A DNA stretch of 64,000 nt from Granulicella sp. (lineage in GTDB: Bacteria; Acidobacteriota; Terriglobia; Terriglobales; Acidobacteriaceae). Made by a program: the position numbers and the translations under genes. The notes beneath the pieces were generated by a model, which was not told the DNA's origin, ran no database searches, and worked only from the letters and a program-made list of their open reading frames with translations. Within the stretch, counting starts at the first letter, position 1. Every line of letters starts with the position of its first letter. The stretch lies in assembly GCA_025408425.1 (NCBI GenBank), contig JANXYX010000027.1, positions 1-64,000 of the forward strand, written 5' to 3'. This document shows, piece after piece, positions 34,635-43,033 of this stretch.

Positions 34635-35954
34635 GTGACCTCTTTGACCCTTTCCCTTCGAACGACGGCTGTGAGTGCGACGTTGTTGTTTGCTCTTTCC
34701 GGCTTTGCCCTGGCAGAAACGATTACCGGTACGGTGACGAATAAGACCACCAACAAGCCTTCTGGTGGTGACGATGTCGTGCTGATTCGACTGGCACAGG
34801 GGATGCAGGAGTCTACGCGTGCCAAGACGGATTCCAAGGGGCGATTCACGCTGGAAGTTCCGGACGCGGGGACGCACCTCGTTCGTGTAACGCATGACAA
34901 GGCGAATTACTTTCGCGCAGCGCCTCCGGGGACGGAGTCCGTCGAGATCGATGTGTACAACGCCGCTCCGAAGGTGAAGGGCATCAGCAGCGAAGCGGAT
35001 GTGATGCGGATTGAGACCGAGGCTGGCGACAAGAACCTGCATGTGGTGGAGAACTTCTTTGTAAAGAATGACTCGACGCCGCCGATGACGCAGTTTAGCG
35101 ACAGGCCGTTCGAGTTCTATCTACCAGCTGGCGCAGTAGTGGCTGGGTCGGCTGCACTGGGACCAGGTGGGATGCCGGTACAGGCCGCGCCAGTTCCTTT
35201 GGGCGATGCGAACCACTATGCCTTCGTCTTTCCGATCCGGCCGGGTGAGACGCGTTTTCAAATTACTTACACGGTTCCCTATAGCGGGAGCTTCAAGTTC
35301 TCACCTAAGCCGGTGCTGGCCACGGATACCGTCGCGGTGATGATGCCGAAGAGCATGACGTTTGCGGCGGGAGCAGGGGTTTCGTTCACTCCGGTGACGG
35401 AGGAGACGACGGCGCAGACGCTGGTTGCGCGGAATGTTCAACCGTCGCAGCCGCTGGATTTTACGGTTTCGGGGATTGGGCAGCTGCCGCGTGACTCGCA
35501 GGCAGCCACTGGAGAAGGTGGCGGAGCGGGGGCCGGAGCGGGCGGGACGCAGCCGGGGGGCGGGGCAGCCGCAGATGCAGCGAATGCTTCTGCGGCAACT
35601 GATACTCGGCCAGGTGGCGGGCTTGGAACGCCGATTGATCCTGCGGGCACGAACGATCCCTGGGCAAAGTACAAGTGGTGGATACTGGGCGGTCTGGGGT
35701 TGGCAATGGCCGCGGCGGCCGGGTTTCTGCTGAAGGGCGGCGAGGCGGCATCCACTGTGATGCCTGCTGCCAAGGTAGCGGTTTCAGAACCGGATTCGCT
35801 GCTGGCGGCCTTGAAGGATGAGTTGTTTGCGCTAGAGACGGACAAGTTGCAGGGCAAGCTGGACGAAACTGCTTATACAGAGCAGAAGACGGCGCTGGAG
35901 GTAGTTCTGCGGCGTGCTCTGATCCGGAGCAAAGATGGGGCTCGGAGCGTCTAA
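34635..35954 (+). CDS. Exported carboxypeptidase-regulatory-like protein with C-terminal membrane anchor
   Basis: A 439-residue protein from GTG 34635. Signal peptide TTAVSATLLFALSGFALAE. Residues 29-110 form a CarboxypepD-regulatory-like beta sandwich (ITGTVTNKTTNKPSGGDDVVLIRLAQGM...TKADSKGRFTLEVPDAGTHLVRV-like). A second beta domain follows, then a Gly/Ala-rich linker (TGEGGGAGAGAGGTQPGGG), one membrane helix (WWILGGLGLAMAAAAGFLL) and a C-terminal helical segment (LAALKDELFALETDKLQGKLDETAYTEQKTALE) that resembles the tail of the preceding CcmI-like protein. Position and this shared tail link it to cytochrome c maturation, but the role is inferred. Confidence 0.72.
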   Translation: MTSLTLSLRTTAVSATLLFALSGFALAETITGTVTNKTTNKPSGGDDVVLIRLAQGMQESTRAKTDSKGRFTLEVPDAGTHLVRVTHDKANYFRAAPPGTESVEIDVYNAAPKVKGISSEADVMRIETEAGDKNLHVVENFFVKNDSTPPMTQFSDRPFEFYLPAGAVVAGSAALGPGGMPVQAAPVPLGDANHYAFVFPIRPGETRFQITYTVPYSGSFKFSPKPVLATDTVAVMMPKSMTFAAGAGVSFTPVTEETTAQTLVARNVQPSQPLDFTVSGIGQLPRDSQAATGEGGGAGAGAGGTQPGGGAAADAANASAATDTRPGGGLGTPIDPAGTNDPWAKYKWWILGGLGLAMAAAAGFLLKGGEAASTVMPAAKVAVSEPDSLLAALKDELFALETDKLQGKLDETAYTEQKTALEVVLRRALIRSKDGARSV

Positions 35955-35986
35955 CCTACAGGTTAAGAAGGCAAGGTGACGAGCCG

Positions 35987-36832
35987 ATGAACACTTTCAA
36001 ATCGACTTTGCTGCTGGTTACGTTGACGGTATTTCTGATCTTTGTAGGGGGCGCGGTTGGCGGCAGGAATGGGATGCTGCTGGCGCTGGTGATCTCGACC
36101 GCATTCAACTTTGTAAGCTACTTCTATTCTGACAAGCTGGCTCTTGCGATGTACAACGCAGAGCCAGTGACACGGGCGGAGTTGCCACGAGCGTATGAGG
36201 TGGTCGAGAGATTGACGGCGAAGCAGGGGCTGCCGATGCCGAAGATCTACGTGCTGCCGACGGAGTCGCCGAACGCCTTTGCTACGGGGCGGAGTCCGCA
36301 ACATGCTTCGGTGGCGGTTACACATGGGATTCTGCGACTGCTGGATGATGAAGAGCTTGAAGGCGTGTTGGCACATGAGCTGGGGCATGTGCGGAACAGA
36401 GATATTCTGACCAGTTCGATAGCGGCTACGCTGGCGGGTGCGATTACGATGGTGGCGCGGATGGGGTATTGGGCGTCGCTGTTCGGTGGCGGTGAACGAG
36501 ACCGGGAGCGAGGTGGCGGGTTGACGGGGCTGCTGATGATCATCCTGGCTCCGATTGCCGCGACTCTGATTCAGTTGGCGATCTCTCGATCGCGGGAGTA
36601 TGAGGCGGATGCGACCGGTTCTGCGGTAACGGGGAATCCTTACGCTCTGGCACGAGCACTGCAGAAGCTGGATGATTATTCGCGACGGATTCCGATGCAG
36701 GCATCGCCTACAACGGCGCATCTGTTTATTGTGGCTCCGCTGCTGAGTGGAGGTGGGTTCGGGCAGATGTTTTCGACGCATCCACCGATCAAGGAACGGA
36801 TTATGAGGCTGATTGGAAGGGACCACGTATAG
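35987..36832 (+). CDS. htpX: HtpX-type membrane zinc metalloprotease
   Basis: A 281-residue M48B peptidase. H-E-x-x-H is in VLAHELGHVRNRD, with the third zinc ligand in SREYEADATG. Two N-terminal helices (LLLVTLTVFLIFVGGAVGG and MLLALVISTAFNFVSYFY) and two after the HELGH form the membrane core. PNAFATGRSPQHASVAVTHGIL is another signature. It degrades misfolded membrane proteins on the cytosolic side. It lies two bases upstream of the DUF4149 gene. Confidence 0.95.
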   Translation: MNTFKSTLLLVTLTVFLIFVGGAVGGRNGMLLALVISTAFNFVSYFYSDKLALAMYNAEPVTRAELPRAYEVVERLTAKQGLPMPKIYVLPTESPNAFATGRSPQHASVAVTHGILRLLDDEELEGVLAHELGHVRNRDILTSSIAATLAGAITMVARMGYWASLFGGGERDRERGGGLTGLLMIILAPIAATLIQLAISRSREYEADATGSAVTGNPYALARALQKLDDYSRRIPMQASPTTAHLFIVAPLLSGGGFGQMFSTHPPIKERIMRLIGRDHV

Positions 36833-36834
36833 AT

Positions 36835-37350
36835 ATGCAGACAATGTTGAGGGCTTTGCGGCTGCTGGCTATGGTTTTGTGGGTTGGTGGGTTGTGTTTT
36901 TTTGCCTTTGTGGTGGCGCCAGTTGCGTTCCGTAGCCTGACCAGTACGCACGATGCCGGGTTGGTGGTTGGCGGCACGCTGCGCGTACTGCACTGGATAG
37001 GACTGATCAGTGGGGTGAGCTTTTATATTGCGACTGCGTTGCTGTGGCTACGTGCGGAGGTTTCGGCGCGAGTGGGGTTTGCGATTCAACTGGCGTTGAC
37101 CGGGGTGATGCTGGCAGTGACGACTTACTCGCAGTTTCATATTCTGCCGGCGATGGAGGTTGATCGCGTTGCCGCGGGCGGAGACGTGAATGCAGCAGAT
37201 ATCGCGAATACCGGACGAGTTGATTTCGAACGGCTACATATTTTGTCAGAACGGCTGGAGGGGCTGGTGCTGTTCAGCGGGCTAGGGGTCGTGTTTATGC
37301 TGTCTCGGGAGTCGCAATGGCCTGAGACGGGTAAAATCAAGACCATATGA
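36835..37350 (+). CDS. DUF4149-type integral membrane protein
   Basis: A 171-residue protein with four membrane helices, starting LRLLAMVLWVGGLCFFAFVVAPVAFRSL. The W-x-G-x-x-F-F-x-x-x-V-A-P-x-x-F pattern is typical of DUF4149/TMEM205-like proteins. No function is established. It follows htpX by two bases and is probably co-transcribed. Its stop overlaps the start of a 33-residue micro-ORF (ATGA). Confidence 0.8.
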   Translation: MQTMLRALRLLAMVLWVGGLCFFAFVVAPVAFRSLTSTHDAGLVVGGTLRVLHWIGLISGVSFYIATALLWLRAEVSARVGFAIQLALTGVMLAVTTYSQFHILPAMEVDRVAAGGDVNAADIANTGRVDFERLHILSERLEGLVLFSGLGVVFMLSRESQWPETGKIKTI

Positions 37351-37448
37351 AAACAGGAATGAATAAGCTGCCGCAGGCGGGTGCGACGGCTGACAAGAAC
37401 TATCGGATGAAGGACGACGACGGTATGCCGATTCGTCACATCGGATAG
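37347..37448 (+). CDS. Possible 33-residue micro-ORF coupled to its neighbours
   Basis: Not in the ORF track. ATG at 37347 overlaps the previous stop (ATGA) and the frame ends TAG at 37448, two bases before the ZIP start. The translation is MKTGMNKLPQAGATADKNYR followed by MKDDDGMPIRHIG. It is hydrophilic with no membrane segment. The exact fit into a 100-base gap between two coupled genes argues for real translation, at least as a coupling device. No family is known to me and there is no strong Shine-Dalgarno. Confidence 0.5.
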   Translation: MKTGMNKLPQAGATADKNYRMKDDDGMPIRHIG

Positions 37449-37450
37449 CG

Positions 37451-38179
37451 ATGACTACTTTCTGGCTGAGCCTTGCGCTGGGTTTGGGAGCTGGCCTTGC
37501 TGACTATCTGGGTGGATTTTTGCTGGTGCGGCGATCTCCGTCGGCGCGGGCACTACGGTACTTCGTGGCTCTGGGCGCTGGCTTTATGCTGGCTGCCGCG
37601 GTACTGGAGATGGTGCCGGAAGGGATGGCGATCAATCCGCAATGGGCCCCTCTGCTGATACTGGGAGGGTACTGTGGGGTTCACCTGCTGGAGCATACGC
37701 TGGTGCCGCACTTTCATTTTGGTGAAGAGACTCATCACCATGAGTTTTTGTCGGCGCGGACGAGCTATTCGGTGCTGATGGGGCTGGCGACGCATACATT
37801 CTTCGACGGGATCGCGATTGGGTCGGGTTTTGTGTTGTCTCGCTGGCTGGGCTGGATACTGTTCTTTGCTGTGTTTCTGCATAAGATTCCCGAAGGATTT
37901 ACCGTGGCGAGTGTGATGCTTGCAGGCGGACGGGGCCGGAGAGCTGCGCTGAATTCGGCACTATTTCTGGGGGTGACGACGGTGCTGGGAGTTCTGGTGA
38001 TCAACCTTGCGCCGACGTGGGTGCGCGAGGGACTACCACTGTCAGCTGGGGTGACGATCTATGTGGCGGCCACGGACCTGGTTCCGGAGGTGAATCGGGA
38101 GCCGGGGATTCGAATGGCGCTGGTGTTCTTCGCAGGGGTAGTGATCTTTTTATTGCTGCGGTTGATGGGGCATTTCTAA
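37451..38179 (+). CDS. ZIP-family metal transporter
   Basis: A 242-residue protein with about eight helices. ATHTFFDGIAIGSGF (helix IV, H-x-x-x-D-G) and FLHKIPEGFTVASVMLAGG (helix V, H-K-x-P-E-G) are the metal-binding motifs of ZIP transporters. A histidine-rich loop (PHFHFGEETHHHEF) lies before helix IV and may sense or deliver metal. ZIP proteins move zinc, iron or manganese into the cytosol; the specific metal is unknown. It is the last gene of the htpX run. Confidence 0.92.
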   Translation: MTTFWLSLALGLGAGLADYLGGFLLVRRSPSARALRYFVALGAGFMLAAAVLEMVPEGMAINPQWAPLLILGGYCGVHLLEHTLVPHFHFGEETHHHEFLSARTSYSVLMGLATHTFFDGIAIGSGFVLSRWLGWILFFAVFLHKIPEGFTVASVMLAGGRGRRAALNSALFLGVTTVLGVLVINLAPTWVREGLPLSAGVTIYVAATDLVPEVNREPGIRMALVFFAGVVIFLLLRLMGHF

Positions 38180-38196
38180 AGTATTACTTCAATTAG

Positions 38197-40695
38197 TTAC
38201 TGGAGCTGCAGGGTTACGTTGGCGGTGTGCTGGAGGATTGCTCCGGCGGGGCTGGTGGCTGTTGCAGTGACGGCGATGACGTAAGTCTGGCTGGGAGTGG
38301 TGGACTGGGTGCCAGTGTTGATTCGATTTCCGCAGCCCTGGCAGAGCGCAGAAGCGAGGAGTGCAAGCGGAAGGATTCGCAGGGAGCTGTGGCGAAGAGC
38401 GGCAGGGTACGTGCGCCGGGCGACGCCGAACAAGGGGAACAACAGGAACGTGAGCAGGGCGATGCGGGGGGGTGTGGGTGGGATTACTGCTACGGCCCTG
38501 GGGGTTGAGATGGTCAGGGTGAAGGCGTTGGTGAGGGTGCCGGGCGGGAGATAGGCCGGGTTGAAGGAAGCGGTTGCGCCCAGGGGAAGACCAGAGGCGG
38601 CGAGGGCGATGGGGCTGGAGAGGGTGACGCTCTGCATTTGAACCGCGAAGGTGAAGTTGGCGGGGGTTCCGGAGAAGGTCGTCTGGCTGGCGTTGCCGGT
38701 GGCAGCGAGGGTGAAGTCAGGGTCGGTGGGAGAGGCTGTTCCGACGGTGACGAGAGTCGGGGTGGAGGTGGAGGCCAGGAAGTTGGTGTCTCCTGAGTAG
38801 AGAGCGGTGAGGGTATGCGAGCCGGTGGAGAGAGTGCTGGTAACGAGGGCAGCGGTTCCGGTTGCGTCGATTGGTGCAGACGAGAGAGGGATGGTTCCGT
38901 CGAGGAATGTGATGTTTCCTGTGGGGTATCCGGCGGTGGTTGTGACGACGTGAGCTGCGAGGGCTATGGCGGCTCCGGGAGCGGGGTTGCTGGCTGAAGC
39001 GGTGATGGTGGTGGTGGCGGGGGCTGGGGCGATCGTGAGAGATGCCTGGGTGTTGAGGAGGGTGTAGTTCCCTGCTGCGGAGCCGGTGATGCTTGCGGTG
39101 ATGGGATAGATTCCGGCTGGCGACAGGGTGGTGGCTGACGAGGTGAAGTTAACGATGATGTTTGCGGAGTCTGAGGGGAGGACACCGATAAGGGTGCCGG
39201 TGAGGCCTGGGATTGGAAGCCCGTAGAGGGTGTTGATCGATGAGTTGATCGCAGTGAGTTGTCGCGGCGTGATGGTAAGGGTCGTTGCGGGGCTTTGCGC
39301 GGAGGCGTGGGTCAGGTCTCCGGCGAATGTGGCGGTGAGGGTGTGGAGACCGGCGGGAAGCGTTGCGGTGCTGGTCGTTGCGGTATTGGCCAAGAGATTG
39401 GCGGTGCCGAGTGTTGTGGTGGTGGTGCTTCCGTTGGCGCTCCAGGTATCGAGGAAGGTGATGGTGCCGGAGGCTGCGGTGGGTGAGATGAGATGGGCGG
39501 TGAGGGTTCCGGTGGCATACGCGACGACCGAAGGCGCGGTGAGGGTGAGGGTTCCGGCGATGGTGGTGCCGAGGCCGGCGATGGTGTTGATGTTGGCGTC
39601 AGTGGCTCGCTGGCGGATGCGCAGGTTTTCGGTATCGGCGAGGGTAAGGAGGCCGGTTGGGGATATAACGGTGGCGCGTGGCGAGTCGAGGCTGGCGCTG
39701 GCGGCAGTAAGGGTGTCACCGCTGAAGGTCTGGGTGCCGTTGCCGACTACGGTGGTGATGGCGCCGGTAGTGGCGTCGATGCGACGGATGCGGTGGTTGG
39801 CGGTGTCGGCAAAGTAGAGGTTGCCGGAGGCGTCGAGGGTGAGACCGGTAGGGAAGGCGAGGGTGGCGGCAGTGGAGGACAAGCCGTCGCCGGAGAAGCC
39901 CTGCGTACCGATGCCGGCGAGGGTAGTGATGATGCGGGTGATGGCGTCGATGCGGCGGATGCGATGGTTCGCGGTGTCGGAGAGGTAGAGGTTGTTGAGG
40001 GTATCGACGGCGAGACCAGTGGGTGAGTCGATGGTGGCTTGGGTGGCTTGGCCTCCGTCGCCAGAGAAGCCCTGGGTACCGTTGCCGGCGATGGTTGTGA
40101 TGATGTGGGTGATGGCGTCGATGCGGCGGATGCGATGGTTCGCGGTGTCGGAGACGTAGAGGTTGTTGATGGTATCGACGGCGAGACCTGTCGGGAGGTT
40201 GAGGGTAGCGTTGGTGGCGAGGGTGGAGTCTCCGGAGAAGCTGGGGGTACCGGTTCCGGCGATGGTGGTGATGATGCCAGTGGTGAGGTTGAGCTGGCGG
40301 ATGCGGTGGTTGTGGGTATCGGCGATGTAGAGGGTGTTGGTGCCGGGGTTGAGAGCGAGGCCTTGCGGGGAGTCGAGTTGAGCAGCGTTGGCTTGGCCTG
40401 CGTCTCCTGAGAAGCCCTGGGTGCCGGTTCCGACGATGGTGGTGATGTGGCCGGTGGTGTCAACTTTGCGGATGAGGTGGTTGGCAGAGTCGGCGAGGTA
40501 GAGGTTGCCCTGGGGATCAAACGCTATGGCTGAGGGGAGGAGGAGAGGGACGGCTGTGGCCGAAGTATTGGGGCTGGAGGAAGTTTGCGAGGAGGCTGAG
40601 TTGGGCAGGATCGCTAGCAGCAGGGCGAGCGACATGACGACCATGAGAGGACGTTGCGATGGGCGCGGTGGGTTGGTAGTGCTCAGCTTCCCCAT
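38197..40695 (-). CDS. Exported NHL beta-propeller and Ig-like repeat protein
   Basis: An 832-residue protein with a signal peptide (MVVMSLALLLAILPNSASSQ). Residues 50-390 hold about six NHL-type repeats of some 57 residues (LPTGLAVDTINNLYVSDTANHRIRRIDAITHIITTIAGNGTQGFSGDG). Next come bacterial Ig-like domains (ATGTLTAHLISPTAASGTITFLD and ASNPAPGAAIALAAHVVTTTAGYPTGNITFLDG) around an MBG-like domain. Near the end are a hydrophobic helix (IALLTFLLFPLFGVARR) and a second one ending LASALCQGCGN. It is probably a surface protein. The minus-strand gene converges on the ZIP gene (17-base gap). Confidence 0.82.
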   Translation of the reverse strand: MGKLSTTNPPRPSQRPLMVVMSLALLLAILPNSASSQTSSSPNTSATAVPLLLPSAIAFDPQGNLYLADSANHLIRKVDTTGHITTIVGTGTQGFSGDAGQANAAQLDSPQGLALNPGTNTLYIADTHNHRIRQLNLTTGIITTIAGTGTPSFSGDSTLATNATLNLPTGLAVDTINNLYVSDTANHRIRRIDAITHIITTIAGNGTQGFSGDGGQATQATIDSPTGLAVDTLNNLYLSDTANHRIRRIDAITRIITTLAGIGTQGFSGDGLSSTAATLAFPTGLTLDASGNLYFADTANHRIRRIDATTGAITTVVGNGTQTFSGDTLTAASASLDSPRATVISPTGLLTLADTENLRIRQRATDANINTIAGLGTTIAGTLTLTAPSVVAYATGTLTAHLISPTAASGTITFLDTWSANGSTTTTTLGTANLLANTATTSTATLPAGLHTLTATFAGDLTHASAQSPATTLTITPRQLTAINSSINTLYGLPIPGLTGTLIGVLPSDSANIIVNFTSSATTLSPAGIYPITASITGSAAGNYTLLNTQASLTIAPAPATTTITASASNPAPGAAIALAAHVVTTTAGYPTGNITFLDGTIPLSSAPIDATGTAALVTSTLSTGSHTLTALYSGDTNFLASTSTPTLVTVGTASPTDPDFTLAATGNASQTTFSGTPANFTFAVQMQSVTLSSPIALAASGLPLGATASFNPAYLPPGTLTNAFTLTISTPRAVAVIPPTPPRIALLTFLLFPLFGVARRTYPAALRHSSLRILPLALLASALCQGCGNRINTGTQSTTPSQTYVIAVTATATSPAGAILQHTANVTLQLQ
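39931..40272 (-). repeat. Near-identical 171-bp units inside the NHL gene
   Basis: Two adjacent units (starting near 39931 and 40102) are almost identical at the DNA level over about 100 bases each, with a 171-bp period equal to 57 codons. This suggests recent duplication or gene conversion of propeller blades. Confidence 0.7.
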
Positions 40696-40800
40696 GTGCG
40701 TGTTGCGATACGTTTCCGGATGGTTACCGGACGAGCTACTCTTCCCTTCAGACGGTGAAGTGAGGGTAGCATGCGCTTGCGGGATTGCAACGAGATGAGG

Positions 40801-42102
40801 CTACTCGGTCCAGGCGGCTCCGTCAGGATAGGCAAAGCGGGTGAGGGATTCTTCGCGGATCTGGATGCTGTAGCCGGGGGCGGTGGGGAGTTGGTAGTGT
40901 CCGTTGCGAATGATGACTGGATCGAGGAAGTGCTCGTGGAGATGGTCTACGAACTCGATGACGCGGTTTTCGAGTGAGGCGGAGACTGAGAGGAAGTCGA
41001 AGACGGAGAGGTGCTGGACGTACTCGCAGAGTCCGACGCCGCCAGCATGGGGACAGACGGGGATGTTGAATTTGGCGGCCATCAGGATGATGGCGAGGTT
41101 CTCGTTAACGCCAGCTACGCGGCAGCTATCGAGTTGGAGGACGTCAATGGCCTGGGCCTGGAGGAGTTGTTTGAAGATGATGCGGTTCTGGACATGTTCT
41201 CCGGTGGCGATGCGAACCTGTGGGACTTCGCGGCGGATGCGAGCGTGGCCGAGGATGTCGTCGGGACTGGTGGGCTCTTCCATCCACCAGGGTTTGAGTT
41301 CGGCAAGATGGCTGGTGCGCTGGATGGCTTCGAGGACGCCCCACTTCTGGTTGGCGTCGACCATGAGCTTGTTGGTCCAGCCGATCTCTTCGCGGACGAT
41401 GTGGCCGCGGCGGAGGTCTTCGTCGGGGTCGCCACCTACTTTGAGCTTGAAGTGAGTCCAGCCTTCGGCCAGGGCTTCTTTGCAGAGGCGGCGGATCTTA
41501 TCTTCGGAGTAGCCGAACCAGCCTACGGAGGTGGTGTATGCAGGGTAGCCGGTCTGCTGAAGCTGGGTGAGGCGTTCTGGCTTGCCGTGAGAACGCGCCT
41601 GATTGAGGATGGCTAGAGCTTCTTCCGGGGTGAGGGCGTCGTCGATGTAACGGAAGTCCACGGCGGTGAGGAGCTGGGCTGGCTCCATGTCGGCGAGGAG
41701 TTGCCAGAGGGGCTTGGACTCGGCTTTGGCGTAAAGATCCCAGACGGCGTTGATGAGGGCTCCGGTGGCGAGATGGATCACGCCTTTCTCGGGGCCTAGC
41801 CAGCGGAACTGAGAGTCGTCGGTGAGTTGACGTCCGAAGGCGCGGAGGTCGTCGGTGAGGGAGCTGAGGGTGCGGTTGACGACGTAGCGGGTGAGGTATT
41901 TGAGTGCCTGGACAACGAGATCAGTCCCGCGGCCGAGAGTGAAAGTCAGGCCGTGGCCTTCGAGGCCGTTGTTGGTTTCAAGGATGCAATAGGCTGCCGA
42001 GTAGTCGGGGTCCTTGTTGACGGCATCGGAACCGATCTGTTCACGAGAGGTTGGAAAGCGAAGATCGATTACGCGGACATTGGTGATAACGATTTCGTTC
42101 AA
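40801..42102 (-). CDS. L-fuconate dehydratase (enolase superfamily)
   Basis: A 433-residue protein if it starts at TTG 42102 (AAAGG ten bases upstream). The track start overlaps the SDR gene and is not favoured. FKLKVGGDPDEDLRRG carries the catalytic lysine. MVDANQKWGVLEAI, WMEEPTSPDDILGH and IATGEHVQNR give the metal ligands. CPHAGGVGLCEYVQHLSVFD holds the general-acid region typical of fuconate dehydratases. The N-terminus (FPTSREQIGSDAVNKDPDYSAAYCIL) is also typical. It dehydrates L-fuconate to 2-keto-3-deoxy-L-fuconate. It lies 35 bases after the SDR gene. Confidence 0.88.
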   Translation of the reverse strand: MNEIVITNVRVIDLRFPTSREQIGSDAVNKDPDYSAAYCILETNNGLEGHGLTFTLGRGTDLVVQALKYLTRYVVNRTLSSLTDDLRAFGRQLTDDSQFRWLGPEKGVIHLATGALINAVWDLYAKAESKPLWQLLADMEPAQLLTAVDFRYIDDALTPEEALAILNQARSHGKPERLTQLQQTGYPAYTTSVGWFGYSEDKIRRLCKEALAEGWTHFKLKVGGDPDEDLRRGHIVREEIGWTNKLMVDANQKWGVLEAIQRTSHLAELKPWWMEEPTSPDDILGHARIRREVPQVRIATGEHVQNRIIFKQLLQAQAIDVLQLDSCRVAGVNENLAIILMAAKFNIPVCPHAGGVGLCEYVQHLSVFDFLSVSASLENRVIEFVDHLHEHFLDPVIIRNGHYQLPTAPGYSIQIREESLTRFAYPDGAAWTE

Positions 42103-42137
42103 CTGGGACTTACCTTTCGTGACAGATCTAAGCAAAA

Positions 42138-42911
42138 CTAGGCTGCGGTCCAACCGCCGTCGATGGGGATAACTGCGCCGTTGATGAACTCGGCTTCGCG
42201 GGAGCAAAGAAAGCGAATGAGTGAGGCGATGTCCTCAGGAGTACCGAGGCGTCCGATGGGCTGACGGGCAACCAGCTCTGCACGGACTTTCTCCTTTTCA
42301 TGGGAGTGATATTTGTCGAGGTACCCTTCAACGAAGGGCGTCTGGACGGTGCCTGGAGCGATGCAGTTGATGCGCAGCTCTTTGGGATAGTCGACAGCGA
42401 TCTGGCGGGTCATTGCCTGGACCGCACCCTTGCTGGCGCAGTACGCAAAGCGCTGCTTGACGCCTACGCTGCCGGCGACTGAACCCATGTTGACGATGCT
42501 GCCATGAGAGGTGAGGAGCAGCGGGAACGCGGCCTGCGTGACGAGGAAGACCGAGTTGACGTTGACGCGCATGACTCGATTGAAGTCGTCCTCAGAGGTG
42601 TGCGTGACGTCGCCGACAAGACCAATGCCGGCGTTGTTGACGAGGATGTCGAGCTTTGGGATGGCTGCGAAGGCAGCAGCAATTGAGGTGAAGGATGTGA
42701 CATCCATCTCTATTGCTTTAGCATTGGGGAGTTGCTCTGCCAGAGCTTGAGCAGCGGTTAAGTTTAGATCCGCTATCAAGACATGAGCCCCAGCACGGGA
42801 TAGCTCGCGGCAGGTAGCTGCACCTATGCCGCTTGCGCCTCCGGTGACGAGAGCTATGTGGTGATCGAGTCGAAAGGCGTCGCTTGCGGGAGAGAGGGTA
42901 GGCGTCAGCAC
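42138..42911 (-). CDS. SDR-family dehydrogenase (possibly 2-keto-3-deoxy-L-fuconate dehydrogenase)
   Basis: A 257-residue classical SDR. The NAD(P) loop is TGGASGIGAATC, with DVT and NNAGIG. The catalytic serine is in MGSVAG, and YCASKGAVQAM gives Y-x-x-x-K. The end is FINGAVIPIDGGW. The aspartate in IADLN after the second strand favours NAD. It is co-oriented with the fuconate dehydratase, and in the non-phosphorylating L-fucose pathway an SDR oxidises the dehydratase product; that substrate assignment is inference from the neighbour. Confidence 0.85.
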   Translation of the reverse strand: MLTPTLSPASDAFRLDHHIALVTGGASGIGAATCRELSRAGAHVLIADLNLTAAQALAEQLPNAKAIEMDVTSFTSIAAAFAAIPKLDILVNNAGIGLVGDVTHTSEDDFNRVMRVNVNSVFLVTQAAFPLLLTSHGSIVNMGSVAGSVGVKQRFAYCASKGAVQAMTRQIAVDYPKELRINCIAPGTVQTPFVEGYLDKYHSHEKEKVRAELVARQPIGRLGTPEDIASLIRFLCSREAEFINGAVIPIDGGWTAA

Positions 42912-42975
42912 GAAGGAAATGATAACTCATTTTCAGGAATGAAAACAGGGTAAGGCTTCAAGATTTTCATGAGAG

Positions 42976-43012
42976 AAAAAACGATGGCCCCGGCATAAGC
43001 GCCGGGGCCATC
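42976..43012 (-). terminator. Rho-independent terminator after the propeller lipoprotein gene
   Basis: A 12-bp GC-rich stem (GATGGCCCCGGC / GCCGGGGCCATC) with a 6-base loop. On the minus strand it is followed by GTTTTTTCTCTC. It lies 22 bases past the 43034 stop. Confidence 0.88.
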
Positions 43013-43033
43013 GCGATTGGTTGTTGAAGTTAC

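Noticed and set aside
35963-36844. Minus-strand ORF of 293 residues
   Set aside because: Antisense to htpX, whose HELGH motif and family length are clear.
39560-40450. Regular repeats that might be a CRISPR array
   Set aside because: The period is 171 bp, in frame with 57-residue NHL blades, and there are no short spacers.
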